Part shown: piece after piece, positions 28,919 to 41,458 of the stretch
Layout: the number at the start of each line of letters is the position of its first letter
How positions within the stretch are numbered: position 1 is the first letter of the stretch
Assembly (NCBI RefSeq): GCF_000001735.4
Contig: NC_003076.8
Span: forward strand, 25,175,835 to 25,239,834
Direction: 5' to 3'
DNA: 64,000 bases
From: Arabidopsis thaliana
Taxonomy: Eukaryota; Streptophyta; Magnoliopsida; Brassicales; Brassicaceae
Notes under the pieces: model-generated
What the model was told of the DNA's origin: nothing
Databases searched by the model: none
The model's input: the letters and a program-made list of their open reading frames with translations, nothing else
Position numbers and translations under genes: made by a program

Positions 28919-31900
28919 GTACATGTCTCTTGTCAAAAACAGCTTTGAAAGACTCACGCTCTGCTCTAAGCTGATCCTGGAAAATTCCTCTTACCTTTGC
29001 TTTTCCAATTGCATCAGCTAGTGCACGACTCTCTTCTGCCGATAGAGGATTTGATTTCACGTTGTATCCTGATCCTGGACCTATAATTAAGGATGGCATG
29101 TTCATATTCCTTGCAGCACCAATTGAAAACCCCGCGTCTCCACCCTATCCACAGAAATAAAAAAGCATGTATGATCAGATAATTTCAGAAGATAAACATG
29201 TTTTCAAAGTTAAGAGACATAATGAACAATCAAAGATGTGTATGCTTGTTTATACCTTATCGCCCCACCAAACAGATTTGCCTTTCCGCTGGCGTTCTTG
29301 GCTTGATTTGGGAAGAGATTTGGAGTTTCGTCTCATGCTCTGAGAGTTCTCTGTTTCATCTTCCTCTACATTTGACCATTTACTTCTGCTTAGTTCTTTC
29401 ACTTCTTCTGTACGGGAGCCAGATTCTGCATCCCATTTACTCTCACTTTTGTAAGAGCCTGAGGTGATTTCAACAGAAAGAAAGACTCAGTTAAGCGTTT
29501 TCGGATTGTCTTAGTAAAAAAAAAGAAGAAATTATAAAGAAAGCATTCAAATTTACCCTCTGTCGCACCCTTTTCTTCTGACTGGGTACTGTTATCGGAT
29601 TTTCTTTCTGGCAGTCCGAAATCATCTTCCATGTCCATATCCACCTAGAGCAATTTTATGAGAAATTACGAGGTTGGATCAAATAAGGAAGGTCAAAATT
29701 GAAACAATGGTCAAAACAAGGAATTTTTTAACCCTTGTTTACTCCAGGACAGAGGTACAAAAAGATATTTTTCTATTACCTCCTGGATTTCATTCTCCTT
29801 CAGGTCATCCCACCGCGTAAAAGACTATCACAGAAAAAGAAGATCATATATAAGATGTTGTAAGAAATGCAACAAAACGAGCTTAGTGATGTTTAAAATC
29901 CCAAAATACGCTGCATGAAGCTCATCTTAAGATCGGTTTCCTTTAGGTCAATGCCAAATCGTACATGAAGGCATTAATTTGGCGTCTTTATCAAAAAGCG
30001 AGGTCAATGTTGGAAAGAAAAAGAATGACATAAGAACCTTGATATCAAGCTGCATGTACAATGAAGGAGCTTCTTCCCATTGTTCTGCCATCTGCTGTAC
30101 TTGATCTACTGTGATGCCATGTACGTTTCTTGCAGCACAGCCCTGTAATTTTGCACACGCTTAGAAACACCAAGTGAATGTTATTCTATTTAATATGATA
30201 ATGGTCGTAGTGTGCTCCTATTTATCTAGGCTAAAAATGAAAACTACAAATGAGATACAAAATCAAACTTATCGAAGAGTAAATAGTATGCAGAGAACTC
30301 ACAGTTGGGTCCTTGTATGTTGCTTCCAATATGTAAGCTTCATATCCAGATCTCTGCAAAAAGAAACAGTAAGTCAAGGAAACTTTCAAGAACGATTAAG
30401 ATAAAACATTTTCAATACAGGACAACAGACATGTTTCAGTTGAACTGGTTTTAAATGTTACAAGAGGTAACAATTCAAGGTTCATCAATTACAACAAGCA
30501 TCCAATCATACACAGAAAAGAGAATGAAGCAACTGTTCACTGAGCAAAAGAAGATTGAATCAAAATCAAATTCAACAAAAGAGGAAAAGGTGAATTCTCG
30601 AATTCAAAGTTTTTTTTTTATATCGTATTAGTTTTAAGCTGGTCAAGAAGCCATCTAAAAATTTTCAACTTTCATTTTCACGGAATCATAGATAAACAAG
30701 AACATTATTAAGCACGGTGGCAACAACAAAAGGGGATGAGGAGTAGTGCATGCACTGCCCAAAGCAGACACTATCACTAATTGTTTATAAATAATAGGAA
30801 AGGACATATTCCAGAGTATATTGGTCAGTGAAAGCAAGGTTACAAATTATTTAAAAGAATGGCAACCTCAGACGATGTTTAGAAAGCAACATGAAGCAAG
30901 CAGAAAAATCAAAAGCAACTTTAACTTGCAGGTAAAATACCACTATAAATAGTACATACAGTCATCAACAAGACTAATGACTCATCTTATAAAAGAGCGA
31001 ATTAGCAATATAAAGGAGATAAGACTTATAAGAACTTGCAAGTTGCCCCACGTCAATGTCCTCTTTGATGATATATACACAACCAAGAAGGTTTTAAAGG
31101 GGGGAAAGAGAATAGACATATCTTTGAAAGATCATATTCACTAATATACAGGAGTGAAGCAAGACAATAACTAATGTACAGGGGTAGCTTTGGAAAAATA
31201 GTTTTCAAGATAAAATTATGAAGATGCTGAGGAAAAGAAGACTCGTAATCTCAAATCTAGGGAAATGCAAGGTCATTATGAACTTGGACGGAGCATTATG
31301 CTAATTCTTGTGGAGGTTGAGATAACTAACTAAAACATTGTCAGAACTGTCAACTTACTAAGACTTCACTACCGTTTAGTGCAGATGAAATTATCTAGAC
31401 ACTTGAAAAACCAAGGTTGACTAAGCACTAAAGACGCTAGTCGCTAGTTGACTTCACAAATCATTATGAGTCTTCCATAGAATCCGAAAACAACATCCAA
31501 ACTCCACAAGGTAATACAGAAGGAAGTGAGGATATACCTTTGCTGTTGCCCAAAACTGAGTAAAATCAGCTACCCGCAGATTGCGGTCATCCACTAAGAT
31601 GAGTGACATATACCAGCAAGAAACGGTCAATTCCAGAAAACAAACTGCATCCGTGGTTAGAGAAAATGAAAGTAGTGCTTGAACACTGCACCACCTAGTT
31701 CCTAGCTAAACTAGTTGAATAGAATCTCTAAACAAAGATCTTACATGTTGCAATATATACTACTCCCTATACCTTGAGCAGATAAGAGGGCTGCTGGAAG
31801 GATATCAAGTTCTTTAAACTAAGAAACTAGAGAAACCATATCAGGTGAAAATGTTTGCTCAAAAAGAAAAGTAGTAGCAATCATGTCAACATCAAGAAAC

Positions 31901-33559
31901 CAAAAGAGATAATGTCATTAGATCACAGATAGCAAGGAAATAAAATTTCAATGCTGTTCTCTATGTCCTACATTCTAATATTATGAGAAAATCATTACCG
32001 ATTACAAAGCTGAAAGCCCCATCTTCAAGTGTCCTCTTAAAAGCTTTCAACATGCTTGAACGATACGCCTGAGAATTCAAGAGTGGCAAGAAACTTAACA
32101 AAATAAATTTATCGCTGTGGTTTATTACATTCATCTTTCATTTATCTCAACATATACGTTGAAAATATACCTCTTCCATCTCAGGTTCGTAGCAGTATTC
32201 CATGACCGTCTTCACAATAGGTCTTTTGCTTCTACCAGAGCTTAAAGAAGTTGAATCACTCTCCTCAACCTTTTACATTGACAAAACAACACAATTTTAG
32301 AGTCCTTTGCTGGTCCAAAGTAAAGAAACCATTCTTTTAGAAACGTCTAAAGAACTATGAGGATTAATTAACCTTCTCAACTTCAGTCATGAAGTAATCA
32401 TCCATAGAATGGATTCGTGGAGCACTACCACCATTTTCTACCTCGACGTCACGCAACAACTTGGCTAAATAACTCTTCCCACTACCTGAACATATATACA
32501 AATGGAGTTATTCAAATGCAAAAACAAGTGGAGGTTATATTGTTTCCTGCAAGAGGCTACGCTAAGAACTGAAATCATGTAACAAGTCGACACAAAAATC
32601 AAAGAGAAGGCTAGGAAAAGAACCTGGTAGCCCTCGAAGAATAATTACAAAGTGATCTGGACGAGTAGATCGATGAGGTGGCTTCAGCAAATGAGACACA
32701 TCAATCACTTTAGACCGAGTTGGTGCTAGTTGTGCAGAAGATGGCTACCAAACAATAAGAGATTTATCAGTACAGCAAAACAAGATATTTCGAGAAAAGA
32801 AGGAAGCCACGAAAGCAACATTACAGAAGCATTAGGCATCTGAGGATATGATGATGACGGAGGGATCGTTGGTGACGAATTAGTAGTGACAGGAAACAAG
32901 GAAGAAGGATGAGATGAAGGCAAAGGCGGTGGTGGAGAAACCGGAAGAGGAGGCTGACCATTAGAACCGCTGAAATAGCCACCGTACGGAGGCGGATGAT
33001 GAGGCGGAGGAGGAGGAAGAGGAGCTACACCATTAAATTGACCTCCATTCCTAAATTCACTCCCATACTGATGATTCATCTCTATATTGGACGGCGCAGC
33101 TAAACCATAACCATGATCGCGAACCATCTTCAACCTTCGTTCATTTTCCCAAGAGATCCGAGGACTCGGACTCTCAGAAACACCGTAACCCGGAGAACCA
33201 CCTGCGATCGTATCAATCCGAGCTCTCTTATAGCTCCGATCAGCTTCCCTATCAACATCAACGGCAACTGGTCGCCATTGATTTCCGTGGTGAGGTTGCC
33301 ACGGAGGATAGTGATTTTGCGGTGGTCGAACCGGTGGTCCGGTGAAGGAATCGAATCCAGGACGAGGTGAATTGAGGTGAGGAGGAGGAGGAAAGTTGGG
33401 GTTGTAAGCGAAAGAAGATGGAGGAGGATACGGTGGGCAAAAAGGGAAGTGAGGCACTGTACAAATCGGGCATATGTTTGGCTGTGTTGGTGCTGGACGC
33501 CATTGTTGTTGATGATTATGATTATGATGATGATGATAGTTCTGGTAATTATTATCCAT
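28896..33559 (-). CDS. P-loop NTPase related to YLPM1, 12 exons
   Basis: Exons in transcript order: 32825-33559, 32624-32744, 32373-32485, 32171-32269, 31999-32068, 31538-31593, 30303-30353, 30038-30142, 29780-29824, 29557-29644, 29256-29458, 28896-29144; 645 codons (644 aa) from MDNN, or 655 aa from an in-frame ATG at 33592. The first 245 residues are His-, Pro- and Tyr-rich low complexity with a small Cys motif (CPICTVPHFPFC). The kinase-like domain begins GLPGSGKSYLAKLL, a Walker A split by an intron, followed by SMDDYFMTEVEK and VVDDRN-like segments (VIVDDRN across a junction). This arrangement matches the C-terminal domain of the animal nuclear protein YLPM1 (ZAP3). The C-terminal about 180 residues are Ser/Glu/Arg-rich. 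Introns up to 1.2 kb. A nuclear RNA-linked role is inferred only. Probably At5g62760. Confidence 0.86.
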
Positions 33560-34729
33560 TGTTGATGATTTAATAGCTTGTAAATATTGCAAGAGTTTTC
33601 AGATGAACCCTAAAATCTAAATTAGGGTTTATGTGATGAAATTGATGAACAGAAGAAGAAAAACTAATGTTTCTGAGAGAAGCTGAAAACTTCGAACTGT
33701 GCTTGAGTTTGATCTGAATAATTTACCACTATGAAACATGCAACTAATTATGGCGGAGGCCCATTTATACAGTCCCATAATGTGAGCCAAAGGCCCAACT
33801 AAAAGTTGAAGGATATTTAGACTTCTATTCTTAAGGGCCGATAATGTGAGCCAAAGGCCCAACTAAAAGTTGAAGGACATTTAGACTTCCATTCTAAAGT
33901 CAGAAGAACAAAAAAATAGTGGTCACCAAAGCACTATGTTGTATATTTTTCTTTTTTCACTATGTTGTATATATGTTGACAAAAATATACTTTTTATAAG
34001 AATTATTTAAAATAATTTACATAGGATAACATATTAACACATGCTTCCTTTATGCGTGTTAACACTGATTAACATGTTAAAATTTGAGCTGACACAACAA
34101 CAATATTAACACGGTAAATGAACATCAGTACATGGAATTAACGGAGAATTCTTTTGTTTAATCCTTACCACATTTTCGTAACCTATTACGTACGTCATTT
34201 TTGTGACATCATTAACGTTTGAATATTCAATATACAGAAGAAAATAACCAAATGGATAAGTTTTATTACGTCGTGATGTGATTGTCTGATTAAACGTGAC
34301 ATCAAAGAAGATAATTAAACAATTTTTCATGGTATACTCTCTTTATAAATAAAAATACCAAGACCGATACCGATTTATTTGAAAAAGTGGAGAGACTTAT
34401 CTTCTTTTATTATTCTCAACAAGTGGTTAAGTTTAAACGTTGGTGGTTTATTTAATTTCATTTGACGTCGTTAGTGGTTTATGTTCATTACGCTCCTTGT
34501 TAGAATCATGATAATTAAGTTAGATTTTGGCTCCTGAATAAATAACAATTAATGCCCCACTAATGTAATCATTTCAATTTGTTTCTTCTCCGTCAATGAA
34601 GAAAATACAAAGACTTTATATTTCCCATATAAATATTCCCCGGGACCCAAATTTCGAAGCGTACAATCTTCTCTCTCAAAAACGTTTCAGTTTCAGAAAA
34701 CAGAGCAAGAAGAAACAACTTTCTCTCAA
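33560..34729. other. Bidirectional promoter region
   Basis: The P-loop gene (minus) and DUF1645 gene (plus) are divergently transcribed from this 1.17-kb stretch. Near the minus-strand leader it contains AAACCCTAAT (telo-box, reverse strand of 33615-33624) and a duplicated 64-bp block carrying GGCCCA sites. The DUF1645 side is AT-rich with a TATA-like TATAAATATTCCCC near 34629. Confidence 0.55.
33777..33900. repeat. 64-bp tandem duplication containing site II-like GGCCCA
   Basis: Copies at 33777-33840 and 33841-33900 share ATAATGTGAGCCAAAGGCCC and continue with AACTAAAAGTTGAAGGA, with few differences at their ends. Each copy carries AGGCCCAAC, whose reverse complement GTTGGGCCT contains the TGGGCC/T core of plant site II (TCP-binding) elements. 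The block lies about 220-340 bp upstream of the P-loop protein start codon on its own strand. Confidence 0.85.
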
Positions 34730-35536
34730 ATGCAGACGAGTCGGTTACTCTCCTTCTCCTCTAACTCTCCGAGTTTTGGCAGCTTCTCCTCCGCCGTTGA
34801 CCTCGCTGCAATCGCCGCTCGAGTCGTCGAAGAATTCAGAGATCACGACCAAACACAATCCGATTCTTCTCCCCACCGCGACGACGATAATGATTCCGAC
34901 TTCGCTTTCGACTGTCCAAGCAACACGTGTTCTCAGCCTCTCGCTACCGCCGACGAGATTTTCTGTAACGGTCAGATCCGTCCGTTGAATCCGTACGGTG
35001 GAAATGCTCCGGTGGAATCTCAACCGACGAGTAAGATTACTACTCTTCCTCCTCGTCGTCGTAGACCGGCGTTGAGGAAACTGATGAGCGAGGATCGAGA
35101 TCCGGCTTCGAATTCTTCGTCGGAAGCTGAAGAGGATCTTACTGGTGTTCCTCCGGAGACGTACTGTGTATGGAAACCTAAACAATCGAATTCCGGAGAT
35201 GATGATCTTCAAAGACTTTCGTCTTCTCCGTCACACAGCAAAATCAAAAGCCATTCAGCTGGGTTTTCGAAACGTTGGAAGCTCCGGAATCTTCTGTACG
35301 TTAGAAGCAGTAGTGAAGGAAACGATAAGCTCGTCTTTCCGGCGCCGGTTAAGAAGAACGACGAGACGGTCTCCGATCAAAGAGAAGAAGAGGAACCGCC
35401 GTCAAAGGTGGACGGAGAGGAAGAAGGAAGGGAAAGGGAAGAGACAAAACGACAGACGTATGTGCCGTATAGAAAGGATATGATTGGAATATTGAAAAAT
35501 GTGAATGGGCTAAGTCGTCATTTACGTCCTTTTTGA
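34730..35536 (+). CDS. DUF1645 family protein, single exon
   Basis: An intronless 268-aa frame. Recognisable DUF1645 features are an N-terminal FGSFSSAVDLAAIAARVVEE-like segment (residues about 16-36), an FAFDCPS motif, the DEIFCNGQIRPLNP segment (about residue 75), the PPETYCVW motif, a basic SKRWKLR stretch and the C-terminal YRKDMIGIL...NGLSRHLRPF. The mid region is Ser- and charge-rich and probably disordered. From family knowledge, DUF1645 proteins in rice (the SGL gene) affect grain length and stress tolerance, but the biochemical role is unknown. The basic SKRWK segment could be a nuclear-localisation signal. The ATG at 34730 is chosen because the conserved family N-terminus starts just after it. 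I recall this as At5g62770. Confidence 0.88.
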   Translation: MQTSRLLSFSSNSPSFGSFSSAVDLAAIAARVVEEFRDHDQTQSDSSPHRDDDNDSDFAFDCPSNTCSQPLATADEIFCNGQIRPLNPYGGNAPVESQPTSKITTLPPRRRRPALRKLMSEDRDPASNSSSEAEEDLTGVPPETYCVWKPKQSNSGDDDLQRLSSSPSHSKIKSHSAGFSKRWKLRNLLYVRSSSEGNDKLVFPAPVKKNDETVSDQREEEEPPSKVDGEEEGREREETKRQTYVPYRKDMIGILKNVNGLSRHLRPF

Positions 35537-37396
35537 TGGTGACGTGGCTCTCAGAAGACGCGGACTTTGGGTGGGCTTCGGTTTCTTTCTTTTTCCTACT
35601 TTTTTTCTTTTCCTTTTTTACTTTTATTTAGTTTCCGAGAAAATCTTGAGTGTTGGCGAGAAAGTAAATAATTTATTTTCGAATATTTTTAATGTCTCGG
35701 TTTATAAAATAGATAATGTATAAGTTTTGGTTATTTGATTATTGGAATGGAGGAGATTACTGGTTTTATTCGGTTTATTGTAATAAACTTGTTCAAATTT
35801 TATTCTTCCTCATCATAATGTTGAATTGTTTCACCTAACAATATGATTTGGCAAATTCAAGTGTACACACGATATATCAATTATGTGTCTACTTATTAAA
35901 GTTTATTTTAGGTTACTTAGATGTGTGTGTGTGTGTATAATAAATTCTAAATTTGGATAAGGGTTGTATGTTTCTTTGTTTTAGACACAAGAAAGTGTTG
36001 TGGTCTTTTAACGTGTTATACATTAACGTGTGGAGTCTTGTATACCTTTTTATATATATAGATGGATTTGTTAATTTGGGTTTATAAGTTTTAGGTGGAT
36101 ATTGTAGGAATGTTTGGTTTGCCTTGAGATCTACTTGCTCGAATTTTCCATAAAGCGATATGTGTTCACACTACTGATTGAGAGACTCGAGTCATCATAA
36201 TATAAAGTGTATTCAATCAGATTATATTAGTTTAATTGTAGTCGTCGATTCATTGATCTTCAAACTAAACTTCAGATTTGGTGTCTTGTTATATTTAAAA
36301 TATGTTCAGTGGAATCCGCAACAAATTTAAATGAACTGGTTTAGAAAACTAGAGATCTATGTCTTAGAATGGGTGTGATCATTTCATTAGTGATTACTCA
36401 TTAGTAATTCTTGCCGTTTTTATTGTGACCAATCGATAAAACATCAAACTAAAATACGACTAGAACAAAATGGTCCAATATTTTTAAGGAACTGTTTTAT
36501 ATCTTTCAACTATTCTGTAATGGTTTATCGATATATATCAAACCAATATATTTTATTATCAAGTTTCATTACATAATGTCTCATACTAAACCAACAAAAA
36601 TAAACGTCAGTATATTTAGCATATATTTACTTTGTCAGTATACCAACCCTCATTGCTTAATATATAATGGAAATCAATCTGAAGTATAACCTACAAGTTG
36701 TACGTGTCTAATAGTAAACGAAGTACCACCTTAGATAATCTGATATCACACATAATAGTAATTAATAAGGTTAAATTATGAAAAGAATGACTTGCAAGTT
36801 ACGATTTATGATAACTTAAAGAAGCTTTTTATCATAAACCGACCAATTGATTTCCTGGTACATTTATATTAAAACATCATTATTGCAAAATAATGAGTCG
36901 ACAAATCAAAACTTCTATTGTTCCAAATCGCTTTTGCCAAACAAATTATTAATCTAATGTGAAGGTGTTTTCCTATGCTATGACTAATAATTTAGTTAAA
37001 ATTATTCCTAATGATTTTAGCGGTGGCAGTAGGTTAAAAAGAGTGCATTTATATCTTCTTCTTTTTTTGGTAAGGAGAGTGCATTTATATCTTTATCCCT
37101 ACGATTCGTAACTAAATCCTTTAAAAAAGAAAAAAAAAACTAATTGTTTTTAATTCAAGTTTTATTGCCGGTATTAGAAACAGAAAATATTTATTTCTTG
37201 ATTGTTTCAAATAATGGAAACCAAAAAAAAAGGAAAGAGAAATTAGTAATCAAAAAGTAAATTTGAAAGAAAAAAAAGGGAAATCACCATCAATTAAGTA
37301 AACCCATCGCCAGAGCAACAAAAACCATTATCGCCCTCGTAGCTTCTTCAGTTTCTCGAGTCATCTCTAAGATACGACGTTTCAAGTCTCTCAACG
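35537..37396. other. Intergenic, AT-rich
   Basis: The 3' UTR of the DUF1645 gene is followed by AT-rich DNA with a short GT microsatellite (about 35924-35936) and a duplicated AGAGTGCATTTATATCTT block near 37040 and 37075. No gene, RNA or full mobile element is recognised. Confidence 0.65.
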
Positions 37397-38303
37397 ATGG
37401 AATGTAATAAGGAAGAAGCTAAAAGAGCAATGACTAGTCATTGCAGAGAGAAAACTTTCTGAGAACGATTACATTGGTCATTGGTGCAAAGAAATTCATT
37501 AACAAGGCTCAGAATTTGTATCCAACGCTCGATGGTTTGAAACAACCTTTGATGATGATCAATGTTTATATCTCTGCATCAAACAAAGAAGAAGGAGAAT
37601 CTGACTGGTATGGAATCCTTGGTGTTGATCCTTTAGCTGATGATGAAACAGTGAAGAAACATTACAAGACCTTAGCTCTGTTGCTTCACCCGGACAAGAA
37701 CAGGTTTAATGGTGCGGAAGGTGCGTTTAAGCTGGTTTTAGATGCTTGGTCTCTACTATCTGATAAAGCTAAGAGAATTGCGTTGATCAAAAGAGAAAAC
37801 CAAAACAAGAAAAGAGCGAACCATCTGCTTCGTGTAATAAGCCTGCAGAGCCTGCTTCTTCTTCTTCGTCGAAACCGGTGGACATGACCTTTTCGACAGT
37901 GAGCATGACCTTTTCGACAGTATGCAATAAATGCACAACGAGATGTTGTCATTTTTCGACGCAGAATCATCTTAACAAGACCTTTCCTTGTCCAAACTGT
38001 GGTCAGAATTCGGCTATGACCAATATATCATCGACAGAGGTGATCAATGGGAGGACATTCATCAGAGTCTCTGTTTCTCCGCAACAAGAAGAACCATCGA
38101 GGGCCAATTCTCAAGCAACTAGCAGACGTAGCACACGTCATGATGATGCAAACTCTACTGAGAGTTTTTTCAAGAAACCAATGCCGACAACAGGAGATGC
38201 AAACTCTACTCATGAAGCTCAGAGGCTTTTCAAGAACCCAATGACGACAACAGGAGATGCGAACTCTACTCATGAAGCTCAGAGGCTTTTCAAGAACCCT
38301 TAG
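37397..38303 (+). pseudogene. J-domain (DnaJ) protein gene broken by three frameshifts
   Basis: An ATG at 37397 opens MECNKEEAKRAM, the conserved start of the plant DnaJ/DUF3444 family, but stops at TGA 37460-37462. The expected continuation (IAERKLSENDYIG) is in the next frame from 37440. A 7-bp duplication (CATTGGT, about 37475-37488) then shifts the frame again to GAKKFINKAQNLYP and a J domain with DWYGILGV and the HPD motif (LLLHPDKNRF). At about 37783 a missing base moves the rest (DQKR, then a Cys zinc motif CNKC...CPNCGQ) into a third frame ending at TAG 38301-38303. The DUF3444 domain typical of full-length relatives is absent. The tail has a 20-residue repeat. A shorter product from the ATG at 37552 could still encode the J domain, so a coding model is possible (At5g62780 in my memory). 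Confidence 0.75.
38191..38300 (+). repeat. 60-bp tandem repeat in the J-protein tail
   Basis: Period 60 bp (20 residues): the CAGGAGATGC start occurs at 38191 and 38251, with the intervening block encoding GDANSTHEAQRLFKNP. A degenerate earlier relative (DDANSTESFFKKP) precedes it. The last copy ends at the stop codon. Confidence 0.85.
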
Positions 38304-38523
38304 ATGAATGTAATTAATCATATAATGTGAAACAATTAAGCTCGGTTTTATTGGTAAAAATGGTTTCAAATTATCAGTTTGGCTTGTTCGGATCACAGAT
38401 AAATTAGCTACACAATCCATAATCCTTGCCAAAAACGCTATTAAGTAGTACCCCATTCTCTACACTAATCTTCTTTCAACATTTCCTCAGAAGCTTCCTT
38501 ATGTTCTTCCAACAACCAATTCT

Positions 38524-41458
38524 TCATGCATGAACTGGCCTAGCACCAGAAGAAAGCTGCACATTCGCGGCATATTCACGTGCCCACAAGTCATAGTGAA
38601 CAATCTCTTCAAGAGACGGTGATGTTACCAACTCGTTTCGATGTTTATCGCATGTTAATTCCACAACCTTGAAGATATCCAAATAGCTTATCCTGTAAAC
38701 AAAAGTGAGAATATAAACAATTGTGATTCGTATCAAGAACTTCATTGAGATGCTCAAAACTGAAAAATAATTCTTACTTTTCATCAATGAACATTTCAAC
38801 AGCTTTCTCATTGGCGGCGCTGAGAACTCCAGTCATTGTGCCTCCAGCTCGTCCAGCAGCATAAGCAAGATCCATGGATGGGTATTTCACATTGTCTGGT
38901 TTCTTGAAAGTCAATGAACCGAGTCTGCCAAAATCCACAATTGTAAACAACTTTTGGTTTTAGGTGCTGAATGCTGATAGATAAGGCAGTGGTCCTAACC
39001 CAGTTTAACTGATCCACACCAAAACAGTAGCAAAATAACCAATTGCAAAACCAAACCGAAGACCGATTCGGTTTCATTTTTTATCTTATCTAAACAACCT
39101 AAAACCAAACTGAAAACAAGATTGGGGAACTTTTCTTGGTGATAATTAAAATTTTCAACTAAGCTTAGCTTCACACTTGATAAACAGAGAGTATATAAAT
39201 GTGGTTAGCTTACTTGCAAAGGTCAAGTCTTGGCCAAGTTACTTCAGAACAAGGAACTCTATCGGGCCATGACATGGTGTAGAGAATCGGTAAACGCATA
39301 TCAGGCCAACCCAATTGAGCAAGCACAGATGAATCCTGTGGAACAAAACAAATACATGTTATACAGTTATTTTTTTAAAACCGGAAAAATAATAATTTAG
39401 TTAGTAATGTTTCAGCAAGACCTGTGTTTCAATCATGGAATGTATGATACTTTGCGGATGAATGACAATCTCTATATCGTCATACTCAGCTCCAAACAAA
39501 TAATGCGCTTCAATGACCTCAAGACCCTGTTTCAAAAAATCAAGAACTCATCTACCTTGATCAAAGGTATTTTCAAAATCAGAGTTTAACCTTAGGAGAA
39601 AATAATCTTAACCTTGTTGAAAAGCGTAGCAGAGTCCACAGTGATTTTCTTTCCCATGTTCCAGTTTGGATGCTTCAACGCATCCGCTACTTTAACTTCC
39701 TTTAGCTTTTCGACAGGCCAATCCCTTTTTCAAAATCCAGTGAAAAGTTTCCATTAACCAAACGAGAATTGAGAAGAAAAAAAGTCTATGCAGAGAGAGA
39801 AGAATATCGAAACAAACCTAAAAGCTCCACCAGATGCAGTCAAGATTATCTTGCGCAGAGCGCCTTCAGGCAAACCTTGAATACACTAGAGAACATAAAA
39901 GAAGATTTTTCACTCAAATTGCCAGAGGTTGAACTTGCATTAAGACCAACGCTGAACTCAATATGAAAGTTGAGGTACTTAATTCTATGTGATTTGTGAT
40001 ACCTGAAATATGGCAGAATGTTCTGAATCTGCCGGAAGAATCTTTACATTATGTTTGTTGGCAAGCGGAAGCACGAAAGGACCACCTGCGATTAATGTCT
40101 CTTTGTTTGCAAGAGCAATGTCCTTTCCTGCTTCAATTGCAGCAACCGTAGGCTGCAGTAAAAATAAGCAACAAGCTTTATCATCTGCAACTTTCTTTTT
40201 TCATATCCTCTTAATAAGGTTTAATAACAAAAAATTAGAGTATATACCTTTAGTCCCGCACAACCTACTATTCCGGTAACAACGGTTACAGCTTCAGGAT
40301 GTCGGGCAACCTGTTGATGAACATAATAAGTAAAAACCTATCTACACTACAATCAAAACTAACAAATGAACTAACCTCAATCACTCCTTGCTCTCCTGGA
40401 ATAATCTCGAGTTTATAGTCCAAATCAGCTAAAGCCTCTTTAAGCTCATTAATCAGTGACTCGTTTCTAACAGCAACCAATGCAGGCTTAAATCTCCTTA
40501 CCTGCCACCATTCAAAATAGAATCACAGAACCATACTATAGAGATTTCTTGAGATTGCAGAAGCAAAAGCCTAAACCAGAACCTGATTTCTCTGGTTTGA
40601 TCTGATACATAACGAGTTAATACTATCTTGCTTATGATACTACCACTGAACTGAGAATTAAACTGAATTCCAAGTGGTCTGAATGACAAATTGGAGAGAC
40701 TCAATACTAATTTTTTTACAAATGAAGCCAACTTACCTGATCAGCAAGTAGAGTAACATTCGAACCAGCAGCTAGAGCCACAACTCTGAATTTGTCAGGA
40801 TTCTCAGCCACAATATCCAATGTCTGCAAAATGGAAGTTCTTGTCGATAAAAATGATGCAACAATAACTCAGTAAGAAAAAAATATCATTCTTCTATGAG
40901 TCTAGTCATTCATAAGACAAACTTAAAGTCTGGTCATACTCAAGAACTGCACAATAATGCCTTAATCGAAATAAAACCTGAGTGCCAATAGAACCAGTAG
41001 ATCCAACGATAGAGATGGGTTTTGGTCCATCCCAAGATTGACGAGGCGCCTCAGGGACAGCTCTCCCAGGCCATGCTGGAGGAGGTTGTTGTTGCTGCTG
41101 CACTTTCACTGAACACTTAACACCTTTTCCAAAACCTCTCCCTTGATTCCTCCTCCTCAAACTAAACCCACCTGTGAAACACTCCAAAGATGTAAAATTT
41201 AAAACTCTACGACCTAAAGCAAACCAAAAAAAATCGAATTGAAGAAATAACAGATTACCTAGATAGAGAAATTCACAAGAGCCTAAGACAACTAATGAAA
41301 GTTTGCAACTTTAATCGAAAAGAGAGTTGACCAAGGAGGAGGAAAGAAGAGAGGAAGAAGAAGAAACCTGAGAGTTTAGGGATTGGATTGAACCTGGAGG
41401 TATCCAAGAAAGAAATAGCTTTGGATTCAGCTGGAGATAGTGAGTTTAATGTCATCAT
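38524..41458 (-). CDS. DXR: 1-deoxy-D-xylulose 5-phosphate reductoisomerase
   Basis: Exons in transcript order: 41368-41458, 40978-41171, 40737-40823, 40376-40501, 40248-40310, 40003-40152, 39818-39885, 39613-39724, 39422-39526, 39214-39335, 38778-38924, 38524-38692; 478 codons, 477 aa. The enzyme converts DXP to MEP with NADPH, the first committed step of plastid isoprenoid (MEP) synthesis and the target of fosmidomycin. A Ser-rich transit peptide is followed by a Gln/Pro stretch (VQQQQQPPP) typical of plant DXR. GSTGSIG (residues 87-93) is the NADPH loop, ALANKET and PADSEHSA are the substrate/metal region, and ASGGAFRD and NMGKKIT follow. All residues around these motifs are intact. All introns are GT-AG. 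The first exon start MMTL is the only plausible one. At5g62790. Confidence 0.98.

Noticed and set aside
34745-35212. 155-codon minus-strand frame inside the DUF1645 gene
   Set aside because: It is an antisense shadow of a GC-richer coding exon with conserved DUF1645 motifs on the plus strand.
37441-37887. Reading the J-domain gene as a single intact protein from TTG at 37441
   Set aside because: It would need a non-ATG start and loses both the conserved N-terminus and the zinc-motif tail, which lie in other frames.
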